Made by a program: the position numbers and the translations under genes. From CAZZCN01 sp964652975 (lineage in GTDB: Bacteria > Bacillota > Clostridia > Saccharofermentanales > UBA5734): 8,675 nt of DNA. Where the stretch lies: positions 1-8,675 of the forward strand of contig CAZZCN010000102.1 in the NCBI GenBank assembly GCA_964652975.1, given 5' to 3'. Below the pieces are notes generated by a model that had not been told where the DNA came from, did not search any database, and saw only the letters and a program-made list of their open reading frames with translations. This document shows positions 1 through 6,458 of the stretch, piece after piece (the stretch's first letter is position 1; every line of letters starts with the position of its first letter).

Positions 1-1121
1 TTACTCATATAAATAGTATTTCCTGCGCCCAAAACCGTCTCCACAACCGCAGGGACTGTATTGTCAATATCGAAACAGCTAATCATGAGATAGTTTGCGG
101 ATATGTTTTCGGGGCAGAAAGCAATGCCCGTGGCAGGTATCAAAATATCCGATGCGCTCTTTGCGCTATCCGAGTATGAAGGCAAAACGTCTTTGGCAGT
201 CAAATCTTTTGTTGTATCTACAGTAATGTAGCTATTGGTAATGAGATAGAATCTTCCATCTTTTTCGCGTGACGAGATTAGATATCCTTCAAAACTCAAA
301 TCGCGTTTAAGAACGGGGGCATCTCTTTTCGTAATGTCATAGACATGAACGACAGTCATCTGCTTGTTATAGATCCAGTTAGGAGCTATTTTGGAAATGC
401 TGCTTGCATTATTTATGTCGGCAGCAAGAGGATTCGGTAAAATGGTGTTTTCGCCGTAAGAATTGCCAATAATCGTGAGTAAATTGCCTTTTACGTATAT
501 CTCTTGGATATATTCATTCTTGGGCAAAGCGATTGTGTATAATTTTTTCATTGTATTGGCAGGATAAGCGTTAACGATCGACACCGCGTTATTGTTCACG
601 ATGTAAAGGTATTGGCCGTCGTTTTTGATTATATCGCCTTCTTCTATTCCGCTCACCTGGGTGTTTGTGGAAGAAAAATCACTTGCTGCAGCTGCGGTTG
701 TACCAGCTGTGGAACCGTCCTTTGTTGTCGGAGCGGCGTTTGGCGATTCCATGGGCATTATATCGCCGTCCAGATATCTTCCGCCGTACGAGATTTTCAT
801 CGTCTTAAGCAACGCGATGATTTCCTGATAGGTTTTGAATTTAGGAAGGGCTTTGTTTTGATTGATTGTCGCAACAGTAGCCTTTTTGTTGGAGACAGTG
901 CCTTTTGTGTTTGTGGTTGCGCCTGTACCGGATTTCGAACCGGACGCCGAGTTGATTGACGATGTTATAAAAGACGAAGATCCCGCATTGGATATGATGG
1001 ATGCTTCATCAGAAATAATGCCGCCGTCTGAAGATTCGTAATTTGATGTATCCGAGTTATTTGAATCGCTGCCGGGCAAATTATGCAGATTGTCAAACCA
1101 TGGGGAAATCGGTGATGCAAA
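1..1121 (-). CDS. Secreted beta-propeller domain protein (COG4880-like), partial at both ends
   Basis: One reading frame stays open on the minus strand from the edge of the N run at 1121 to the left edge of the window (about 373 codons). The first ~100 codons are a Ser/Thr/Asn/Gly-rich linker of the kind found between a membrane anchor and an extracellular domain. A short conserved block follows (FKTYQEIIALLK, about 841-805), then a second low-complexity stretch, then the family signature TQVSGIEEGDIIKNDGQYLY (about 662-603). This resembles the VxGVDEADIVKTDGxYIY start of the C-terminal beta-propeller family (PF09826). Repeated beta-strand blocks continue to the edge. The N-terminus, where a membrane segment or anti-sigma domain would be expected, is lost in the gap, and the C-terminus lies outside the window. 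It is downstream of and co-directional with the ECF sigma gene, so a role as sensor or anti-sigma partner is an inference from context. The domain itself is a confident call. Confidence 0.85.
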
Positions 1122-1221
1122 NNNNNNNNNNNNNNNNNNNNNNNNNNNNNNNNNNNNNNNNNNNNNNNNNNNNNNNNNNNNNNNNNNNNNNNNNNNNNNN
1201 NNNNNNNNNNNNNNNNNNNNN
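1122..1221. other. Assembly gap, exactly 100 Ns
   Basis: A run of 100 unknown bases. The round number suggests a placeholder for a gap of unknown size. The missing DNA should hold the end of sigma region 4 (roughly 35-40 residues) and the start of the propeller protein including any membrane segment, which together would need well over 100 bases. The true gap is therefore probably longer. Confidence 0.97.
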
Positions 1222-1646
1222 ACATCAGCTTCGGATAAATCCTTGAAGTATATCAAATTGATGACTATCTTTTGTTTCGGAGGAAGGTTATCAACGCTTT
1301 TTCGAAGTGCGATGTAATCTTCGACATTCGAGGTGTTGCAATCCGGCACTGAATTCAGGAAAAATTCCTTTTCTTCATCGGACTGAAATCCCACTTGTTT
1401 TTTTCTCCAAAACGCTCTCTGTGAGTCCTTGTACGTATTTACACAAACCGAAAACAGCCACTTGTCAAAAGGTCTGTTTTCATCATACTGTTCGTATTTT
1501 CGCATGACCTTCAGCCATGTATCCTGATACAGATCATCGGAGTCAGGAATGTTGCGGCAAAGGCTGATACAAAGCCGGGTCAAATCATGCTGATACAATG
1601 CAATATACTTGTCGAGTAAATCAGTATCCAAGTCGATAGCCCCCAT
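1222..1646 (-). CDS. ECF RNA polymerase sigma factor, 3' end lost in the gap
   Basis: The 141 visible codons form a sigma-70 family protein of the extracytoplasmic-function group. Region 2 spans about residues 13-80: the core-binding block has SDDLYQDTWLKV (36-47), and the promoter -10 recognition helix has FDKWLFSVCVNTYKD (60-74). Region 4 begins near residue 113 with LPPKQKIVINLIYFKDLSEAD (121-141) and is cut just before its helix-turn-helix. The ATG at 1646 has no clear ribosome site upstream. A TTG five codons in (1631-1629) has GGGGG eight bases upstream and is a serious alternative start. The product would direct RNA polymerase to stress or envelope promoters. The propeller gene after it is a plausible anti-sigma or sensor partner. 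The locus looks more GC-rich than the sugar genes to its right. Confidence 0.88.
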
Positions 1647-1666
1647 TGTAAGGTACTTCTAACACA

Positions 1667-1694
1667 TATACGATTCAAAGTAGATAAAGGTTCA
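1667..1694 (-). promoter_or_regulatory. ECF-type promoter for the sigma gene
   Basis: Read on the minus strand, TGAACC (1694-1689) and CGTATA (1672-1667) are separated by exactly 16 bases. This matches the TGAAAC-N16-CGTA layout known for Firmicute ECF sigma factors such as SigW. It lies about 20 bases upstream of the sigma ATG, so the sigma factor may drive its own gene. Autoregulation is an inference. Confidence 0.55.
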
Positions 1695-1705
1695 TTTCTG
1701 GTTTC

Positions 1706-1734
1706 AATATAGCACAGATGGGAGACAAAGTGAA
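1706..1734 (-). promoter_or_regulatory. Housekeeping (sigma-A) promoter with extended -10 for the sigma gene
   Basis: On the minus strand, TTCACT (1734-1729), a 17-base spacer and TATATT (1711-1706) form a recognisable sigma-A promoter. The spacer ends in TGC, giving the TGN extended -10 that compensates for a modest -35. It lies just upstream of the ECF-type promoter, so the gene would have a basal and an inducible start. Confidence 0.5.
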
Positions 1735-1830
1735 TAATGCAGTAGAAATCTAGCAGTTATGGGAGATAAAAGAATTTTGTAATATTATACAGAAACCAAA
1801 CGAGGTTATACAAGTAATAAAATGAGTGTA

Positions 1831-1852
1831 TTTGTCACAATTGAGTGACAAA
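1831..1852. repeat. Perfect inverted repeat TTTGTCAC-N6-GTGACAAA
   Basis: Eight-base perfect arms (1831-1838 and 1845-1852) flank AATTGA. The left arm is the first box of the shared promoter element, and the right arm is an inverted second copy absent from the other two promoters. It looks like a dimer-binding operator superimposed on the shared element. Confidence 0.6.
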
Positions 1853-1901
1853 AATGACAATAATATCACGTATGAAAAAATATCAAATGATAAAATATAA
1901 T
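1831..1901 (+). promoter_or_regulatory. Activator-type promoter of the oxidoreductase gene (shared bipartite element, copy 1)
   Basis: TTTGTCACA (1831-1839) is followed after 25 bases by ATCAC (1865-1869) and after 21 more by a -10 candidate TAAAAT (1891-1896). An overlapping TATAAT (1896-1901) is a better -10 match but is shifted by five bases from the other two copies. No good -35 is present, and the ATCAC box sits just upstream of or over that position, as expected for an activator-dependent promoter. The same two boxes with the same 25-base spacing occur at 5238 and 6364. From the first TCAC core to the second is 31 bp. Confidence 0.65.
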
Positions 1902-1914
1902 AAAGCGAATATTG

Positions 1915-1921
1915 AAAGGTG
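1915..1921 (+). promoter_or_regulatory. Ribosome binding site that fixes the oxidoreductase start
   Basis: AAAGGTG lies five bases before the ATG at 1927. The frame is open from a TTG at 1912, but that codon overlaps the upstream side of this site and has no site of its own, so the ATG is preferred. Confidence 0.7.
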
Positions 1922-1926
1922 ATATT

Positions 1927-3162
1927 ATGAAGAAAGTAGGAATATTGGGATATGGAGCAAGAGGACATATTTATGCCGATTATATAAAAGCTCATTCTGA
2001 TAAAATCAAACTTTATGCAGTTGTTGATACAGACATAAATAAAATTGAAAAGGCAAAGAGAGATTTTAAAGATGTTGAAGTATATAGTAGTGTTCAAAGT
2101 TTCATTGATGCAAAACCCAAATTAGACGCAGTTCTAATCTGCACACAGGACAGAGATCATTTTGAACACTCTAAACTGGCATTACAAAACGGTTACCATA
2201 TTTTGCTTGAAAAACCAATTTCTCCAATTTACGAGGAATGTGTTGAATTATCGGCATTAGCGACAAACTTTGACAGAAAAATAATTGTCTGTCATGTTTT
2301 GTGGTACACTGTTTTTTACCAAAAAATCAAAGAAATCTTAAAAAGCAATATAATTGGAGACTTGGTTCACATTGAGCAAAATGAATATGTCGGTTACTGG
2401 CATCAGGCACATAGCTTTGTCAGAGGCAACTGGCGAGATTCCAGTACATCCGCACCTATGATTCTGGCTAAATGCTGTCATGACACAGACATATTATGCT
2501 GGCTTATAGAAAAAGACTGTGAAAATGTCAGCTCATTTGGAAGTTTAAAGCATTTTAAACCTGAAAACGCGCCTGCTAATGCCGGCAAAAGGTGCACAGA
2601 ATGCAGGATAGCTGAGGACTGCTGCTATAATGCTATCCGGTTTTATACAAACAATAGAGACTGGATGCCATTGATTTTTAAAGAAAATGCAACTTCCAAG
2701 GAAATCATAGAAACTTTAGAAACCTCTCAATACGGCAGATGCGTGTATTTATGTGATAATAACGTTGTTGACCATCAAGTTGTCAACATGCAATTCGATG
2801 ATAATATAACCGCTTCCTTGGCAATGATTGCTTTCAGCGAGGAGACTAATCGCCAGACCAGAATACATGGAACAAAGGGCGAAATCATAGGCGATTTTGA
2901 TAAGAAAACCATTACTGTAAATATTTTTGCAAAATCAAGCTATACGATAGACATAGCAACATTAACAAATGATTTTTCGAATCATGGAGGTGGCGACAAT
3001 CGACTTATGGATGATTTTGTAAATGTCCTTGAAGGAAACGAAGCGGACTGTATAGGGCTGTCAACCATTGAAAGTTCAATTGCAAGTCATCTGATTGCGT
3101 TTGCTGCAGAAAGATCAAGGATTAACAATGGTGTTCCCGAAAAAATACAACCTGACAGATAG
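1927..3162 (+). CDS. Gfo/Idh/MocA-family NAD(P)-dependent oxidoreductase
   Basis: A 411-residue cytoplasmic protein with no signal peptide. The N-terminal Rossmann fold shows the dinucleotide loop GYGARG (8-13), an acidic residue at the end of beta-2 (VVD, D34) and the family EKP motif (95-97). The C-terminal substrate domain has KCCHDTDIL (182-190), matching the conserved His-Asp-x-Asp segment of the family. Lys182 stands three residues before the His, in a position where many inositol dehydrogenase-like members carry other residues. A cysteine cluster (C223, C226, C232, C233) is a recurring feature of one subgroup and could be structural. The enzyme should oxidise or reduce a sugar, sugar acid or cyclitol, but the substrate is not readable. 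It begins the sugar locus, has a shared-element promoter, and is followed by about 100 bases without a clear terminator, so cotranscription with the GH78-type gene is likely. Confidence 0.88.
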   Translation: MKKVGILGYGARGHIYADYIKAHSDKIKLYAVVDTDINKIEKAKRDFKDVEVYSSVQSFIDAKPKLDAVLICTQDRDHFEHSKLALQNGYHILLEKPISPIYEECVELSALATNFDRKIIVCHVLWYTVFYQKIKEILKSNIIGDLVHIEQNEYVGYWHQAHSFVRGNWRDSSTSAPMILAKCCHDTDILCWLIEKDCENVSSFGSLKHFKPENAPANAGKRCTECRIAEDCCYNAIRFYTNNRDWMPLIFKENATSKEIIETLETSQYGRCVYLCDNNVVDHQVVNMQFDDNITASLAMIAFSEETNRQTRIHGTKGEIIGDFDKKTITVNIFAKSSYTIDIATLTNDFSNHGGGDNRLMDDFVNVLEGNEADCIGLSTIESSIASHLIAFAAERSRINNGVPEKIQPDR

Positions 3163-3265
3163 TGCTTTTGACTTATTGTATATCTGATAAACTTTAAAAT
3201 AATTATTTAATACAGATTTGCTTTTTGGATCAACAAATAAAATCATTTGTGCGGAGGAAAAGAAA

Positions 3266-3343
3266 ATGATACATGAAAATGCAACAACTATAATGAAAAG
3301 ATGTGATGAAAATCGAATTCATTTGCAAAACAGGGGTGCATAA
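3266..3343 (+). pseudogene. 25-codon remnant of a GH130 gene (N-terminus only)
   Basis: ATG at 3266, eight bases after a perfect GGAGG (3253-3257), opens a 25-residue frame that ends with TAA at 3341-3343. Its start, MIHENATTIMKRCDEN, aligns with MKHKNATTILKRCEEN of the intact GH130 protein at 5386, and weaker similarity continues for a few residues (IHLQN against ILHIKD). Where the two match, the DNA differences are mostly at third codon positions, so this is an older homologue rather than a fresh copy. The rest of the gene is absent and the GH78-type gene starts at once. The stop overlaps the next start (TAATG), so the remnant is still well placed to be translated and to couple translation to the enzyme downstream. 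Either a deletion scar or a retained leader peptide fits. Confidence 0.7.
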
Positions 3344-4938
3344 TGGAAAAAAGAGTAAAAGATTTTATTTTGCCGATAAGGGTGGTACTGAGCAACTCTA
3401 TAGAAAACGAGGAGAGTCTGTTTTTTAAGAAACCCATGCAGATCGGACTGAACGAGCAGCATTTAACTGTCTTTGGCAGGGACGGTTTTATTGTTTTGGA
3501 TTTCGGAAAAGAGATTTGTGGAGGAGTTCGCATCTTGACGTATATTTCAAATGTCAGTGGATCCATCCGGTTAAGACTTGGTGAAAGTGTTGCAGAATGC
3601 TGTTCCGAAATTGGCGAAAAAGGCTCCAGCAACGACCATAGTCTAAGAGATATCCATACCACTTTGGTTAATTATTCCGATATGGAATTCATGCAGAGTG
3701 GCTTTCGTTTTTTGAGAATAGATAATTTGTCCGGTGAAGATATCTCTATTAAAAGCATTTATGCAGCAAGTGTTTATCGTGATTTGGAGTACAAAGGCAC
3801 CTTTGAATGTGATGATCCCATGCTAAATCAAATTTTCAACACAGCAGTTTATACCTGCCACCTGAATATGCAAAACATGCTTTGGGACGGAATCAAGAGG
3901 GACAGGCTGGTATGGATTGGAGATACCCATCCGGAAATGCTGACTATCCGAAGTGTTTTCGGAAGTGATGAATGCATTGAGGAGGCACTGACTTTTGCAA
4001 AAGAGCAAGCGCCCTTGCCGTTATATATGAACAATATGCCTGTCTACTCATTATGGTGGATCAGCATTCTATATGATTATTATATGCAAAATGCAAACAT
4101 CGGTTATGTATTGGAGCAAGGTGATTATCTGCGAAAGCTTGTAATGCAGTTTAATGAATTGGTAGACGAAGACGGTACATGTCATTTGTCCCAGTATTTT
4201 TTGGATTGGCCGACTTATGAGAAAGAAGACGCTAAAGCTGGAGTGAGGGCGTTATTTATAATGGCTATGGAGAATGCCCGTAAAATATTGGAGCTTTGCA
4301 ATTTGGAACAGGATACGTGTATCATCTTACTTGATAAGCTGAGAAAAAAGAACTTTGAAGTAAAGGAATATAAGCAGGCACTAGCTTTCAAGGTTTTGTC
4401 TGGTGAAACTTCTGCAACTGAGGCTTATGATTTTTTGACCAAAGGCAATGCCAAGGGTATGACCACCTTTTTGAGCTATTACACATTAAAGGCTGTAGCC
4501 ATGGGTGGCGATATCCAGGTCGCTATTGATATGTTGAGAGAATACTACGGAGGAATGCTCAAAAGGGGTGCGACCACCTTTTGGGAGGATTTTGATATAG
4601 AATGGCTTGAGGGAAGCGGCAGGATTGATGAACTGCTAAAAGAAAACGAAAAGGATATTCATGGTGATTACGGAGCATACTGCTATAAAGGCTTCAGACA
4701 CAGCCTTTGCCATGGTTGGTCAAGCGGCGTGGTGCCTTTTATTATGGAACAGGTCGTAGGTATAGAAATTATGGAAGCAGGCTGCAAAAAAATTAGAATC
4801 ACTCCCAACATTGGGAGCTTGAAATATGTCAAAGCCAATTATCCGACACCTTTCGGAATTATTAAGATCGATATAAAGAACTTTGATGGAAGATACGATT
4901 TGACCTTGGACAAGCCGGCGGAAATTGAAATTATGTAA
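3343..4938 (+). CDS. GH78-type glycoside hydrolase (alpha-L-rhamnosidase-like), compact intracellular form
   Basis: A 531-residue protein without signal peptide. Residues ~45-150 form a beta-sandwich with the block FIVLDFGKEICGGVRI (49-64), as in the N-terminal part of bacterial rhamnosidases. Residues ~152-475 are the six-hairpin (alpha/alpha)6 catalytic domain, and ~476-531 the small C-terminal beta domain. The signature DGIKRDRLVWIGD (182-194) aligns in length with the DCPxRExxGWxGD region of GH78. Asp187 stands where the general acid Glu usually is, a variant I recall from fungal-type members. The general base region is ATTFWEDFD (410-418, Glu415), and HGWSSG (457-462) is typical. Many GH78 enzymes are larger, with extra sandwich domains, so this is a short version. 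GGGGTG upstream supports the start, which overlaps the stop of the GH130 remnant. The expected role is release of alpha-L-rhamnose or a related residue from imported oligosaccharides. The exact substrate is uncertain. Confidence 0.85.
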   Translation: MEKRVKDFILPIRVVLSNSIENEESLFFKKPMQIGLNEQHLTVFGRDGFIVLDFGKEICGGVRILTYISNVSGSIRLRLGESVAECCSEIGEKGSSNDHSLRDIHTTLVNYSDMEFMQSGFRFLRIDNLSGEDISIKSIYAASVYRDLEYKGTFECDDPMLNQIFNTAVYTCHLNMQNMLWDGIKRDRLVWIGDTHPEMLTIRSVFGSDECIEEALTFAKEQAPLPLYMNNMPVYSLWWISILYDYYMQNANIGYVLEQGDYLRKLVMQFNELVDEDGTCHLSQYFLDWPTYEKEDAKAGVRALFIMAMENARKILELCNLEQDTCIILLDKLRKKNFEVKEYKQALAFKVLSGETSATEAYDFLTKGNAKGMTTFLSYYTLKAVAMGGDIQVAIDMLREYYGGMLKRGATTFWEDFDIEWLEGSGRIDELLKENEKDIHGDYGAYCYKGFRHSLCHGWSSGVVPFIMEQVVGIEIMEAGCKKIRITPNIGSLKYVKANYPTPFGIIKIDIKNFDGRYDLTLDKPAEIEIM

Positions 4939-5237
4939 TCATCATTGTAAAAACAATTGGCTTAATATTTAAGTTTATCGAATATTAAGTGCTGGAATTC
5001 TATAAATGCTATGTGGAATTATTAAGGGAGTTTTGTGAAAAGGCTGTATAAAACATTACAATTATTAAAATTTAAAAAAGTATATGTACTCTTGAAAACT
5101 TATAATAAAAGTCAAATTATATAACTTTTGAAGCTGCCATGATGAAAGGAATTGCTAAAACTAATTTCTTAAAAGAGTATTTAGCATATTTAAATTAAAA
5201 ACAAAGAGAAAACTAAACCTTCTAATAAATGAGCGTT
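4939..5237. other. AT-rich intergenic stretch without a recognisable gene
   Basis: About 300 bases between the GH78-type gene and the GH130 promoter element. It holds one AT-rich inverted repeat (4961-4989) and a 19-codon open frame (5139-5198, start MMKGIAKTN) lacking a ribosome site or recognisable family. No T-run terminator, RNA gene or mobile element was found. It may be the remains of lost sequence. Confidence 0.6.
4961..4989. repeat. AT-rich inverted repeat after the GH78-type gene
   Basis: CTTAATATT (4961-4969) and AATATTAAG (4981-4989) are perfect complements separated by 11 bases. It sits 23 bases after the stop codon, but no run of Ts follows, so it is not a standard intrinsic terminator. 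It could be a weak terminator, an RNA 3'-end stabiliser or a protein site. Confidence 0.4.
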
Positions 5238-5303
5238 TTTGTCACATGTAATTGATTAATCTGACATTATTATCACATTTAGAAATACCTAAAATGATAT
5301 AAT
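5238..5303 (+). promoter_or_regulatory. Activator-type promoter of the GH130 gene (shared bipartite element, copy 2)
   Basis: TTTGTCACA (5238-5246), 25 bases, ATCAC (5272-5276), 21 bases, then a perfect -10 TATAAT (5298-5303). The -35 position is poor and lies against the second box. Copies 1 and 2 are also alike outside the boxes: AATGAG before the first box, TGACA before the second, and ATGATA at the -10. The transcript would have a leader of roughly 75 bases before the start at 5386. Confidence 0.7.
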
Positions 5304-5371
5304 TCTAATGTAGCTATTGATGAAGGAAAACAAATTGAGTTAAATCCTGATATTAATTTATTTAGATGAAA

Positions 5372-5377
5372 AGAGGA
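5372..5377 (+). promoter_or_regulatory. Ribosome binding site supporting a TTG start
   Basis: AGAGGA lies eight bases before TTG at 5386. The start is independently supported because the GH130 remnant at 3266 has ATG at the aligned codon. Confidence 0.7.
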
Positions 5378-5385
5378 ATTACAAA

Positions 5386-6327
5386 TTGAAACACAAAAAC
5401 GCGACCACTATTTTAAAGAGATGTGAAGAAAACCCTATATTGCATATAAAAGACTATCCACGCCTTGCTCAGCTTTTTAATCCCGCTGTTGTTAAGCACC
5501 AGAATGAATTCATAATGCTCGTTTCGGTTGTTGAATTTGATTCTGAATTAGGTGTTGGACAAACTAGAATAGCAAAAAGCACCGATGGTGTGCATTTTGA
5601 ACTGAGTGACGATGATTACATAAAAGTGCCAAATGAATTTCCTTATGCCGATATGTGGCACTTTATTGACAACCGGGTAACCAAAATTGATGATACATAT
5701 TATATTATTACGCCTGCCATGCATAAAAACAATCTTGCTCCAGTCGGACTTTTAGGGAAGACGAAGGATTTTACCGATTATGAAATCATCGATATCATAA
5801 CTGCGCCATCAAACAGAGGAGCATCCCTTTTCCCCGAAAAAATCAATGGCTTATATTATAAATTAGACAGACCATATGCCGAAATGGAAAGCGGAGAAAT
5901 ATGGATAAGCTCTTCGCCAGACCTTGTCAACTGGGGCAGTTTTAAACCTGTATTGAGCAAGGGGTATTCCTTCTGGAACAGGATTAAAATAGGACCAACC
6001 CCACCAATTAAAACAGACAAGGGATTTTTGGTTATAACACATGGAGTAACAAAAGCAGCAGGAGGAACCTATTATTTTATAGGTGCGATGATGCTTGATT
6101 CAAATGAACCATGGAAGGTAATAGGTAAAACCAGCAGTTATCTTTTGCAGGCAGAAGAAGAATATGAAAAGCATGGCTGCTGTGATAATTGTGTATTCCC
6201 AGCGACACCTTATGCTGATCTGGAAAATGACATGATGTATTTATACTATGGTGCGGCGGACAGCTCAATAGCATTGGCAACGGGCAAAATAAGCGAAATT
6301 GTAGATGCTTGTCTGGAAGGTATCTAA
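5386..6327 (+). CDS. GH130-family beta-mannoside phosphorylase-like protein, TTG start
   Basis: A 313-residue cytoplasmic protein of the five-bladed beta-propeller GH130 family, close to the usual length of about 320-340. Family blocks in order: KRCEENPIL (11-19), FNPAVV (31-36), AKSTDGVHF (63-71), DNRVTKIDDTYYI (95-107) with Asp95 at the expected proton-donor position, SNRGASLFPEKI (142-153), LDRP (160-163, where many members have HRP), KIGPTPP (201-207), THG (218-220) and YLYYGAADSS (285-294). Most members phosphorolyse beta-mannosides to mannose 1-phosphate, while some are hydrolases. Basic residues seen at the expected phosphate-site blocks (Arg97, Arg144, Arg162, His219) favour a phosphorylase, but this is an alignment from memory. 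It has its own shared-element promoter and lies before the uptake genes, which suggests it degrades an imported mannose-containing oligosaccharide. A truncated relative remains at 3266. Confidence 0.88.
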   Translation: MKHKNATTILKRCEENPILHIKDYPRLAQLFNPAVVKHQNEFIMLVSVVEFDSELGVGQTRIAKSTDGVHFELSDDDYIKVPNEFPYADMWHFIDNRVTKIDDTYYIITPAMHKNNLAPVGLLGKTKDFTDYEIIDIITAPSNRGASLFPEKINGLYYKLDRPYAEMESGEIWISSSPDLVNWGSFKPVLSKGYSFWNRIKIGPTPPIKTDKGFLVITHGVTKAAGGTYYFIGAMMLDSNEPWKVIGKTSSYLLQAEEEYEKHGCCDNCVFPATPYADLENDMMYLYYGAADSSIALATGKISEIVDACLEGI

Positions 6328-6363
6328 TTATTCTTGTTATTTACAATTATAAAAAGTGCTGAA

Positions 6364-6428
6364 TTTGTCACATATCAATTCAATCTTGCTGTTTATAATC
6401 ACTAAACCTAAATTTTATATTGTATAAT
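6364..6428 (+). promoter_or_regulatory. Activator-type promoter of the transporter genes (shared bipartite element, copy 3)
   Basis: TTTGTCACA (6364-6372), 25 bases, ATCAC (6398-6402), 20 bases, then a perfect -10 TATAAT (6423-6428). The flanks differ from the other two copies, so the boxes and their spacing are what is conserved. The predicted leader before the start at 6459 is only about 25 bases. Confidence 0.7.
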
Positions 6429-6445
6429 GAAATTAACGAATTTTT

Positions 6446-6450
6446 GGAGG
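6446..6450 (+). promoter_or_regulatory. Ribosome binding site that decides the binding-protein start
   Basis: GGAGG is eight bases from ATG at 6459 but only two from the in-frame ATG at 6453, and lies downstream of an in-frame TTG at 6420 that overlaps the -10 box. The ATG at 6459 also places the signal peptide directly at the N-terminus. Confidence 0.8.
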
Positions 6451-6458
6451 TAATGGTA

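Noticed and set aside
612..959. Plus-strand open frame of 115 codons opposite the propeller gene
   Set aside because: It is antisense to a recognised protein domain, and its Cys- and Gly-rich sequence resembles no family.
1912..1926. TTG start five codons before the oxidoreductase ATG
   Set aside because: It would overlap the ribosome site at 1915-1921 and add residues before a Rossmann fold that normally begins within the first few residues.
1750..2097. Minus-strand open frame of 115 codons across the divergent intergenic region
   Set aside because: It covers the start of the oxidoreductase gene and its promoter, and is Ile/Phe/Ser/Tyr-rich as expected for the complement of AT-rich coding DNA.
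3163..3265. A further copy of the shared promoter element before the GH78-type gene
   Set aside because: TTTTGACTT occurs shortly after the oxidoreductase stop, but there is no ATCAC at the required spacing and no well-placed -10, so read-through from the oxidoreductase promoter is more likely.
4802..4817. Hairpin CTCCCAA-CA-TTGGGAG inside the GH78-type gene
   Set aside because: It lies in well-conserved coding sequence, has a two-base loop and no T-run after it, so it is not a terminator.
5139..5198. 19-codon open frame (MMKGIAKTNFLKEYLAYLN) in the gap before the GH130 promoter
   Set aside because: No ribosome site, no recognisable family, very short, and in AT-rich DNA where such frames are common. 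Mentioned only as content of the intergenic stretch.
6420..6458. N-terminal extension of the binding protein from TTG at 6420
   Set aside because: This codon overlaps the -10 region, lacks a ribosome site and would put 13 residues before the signal peptide. GGAGG at 6446-6450 points to ATG 6459.
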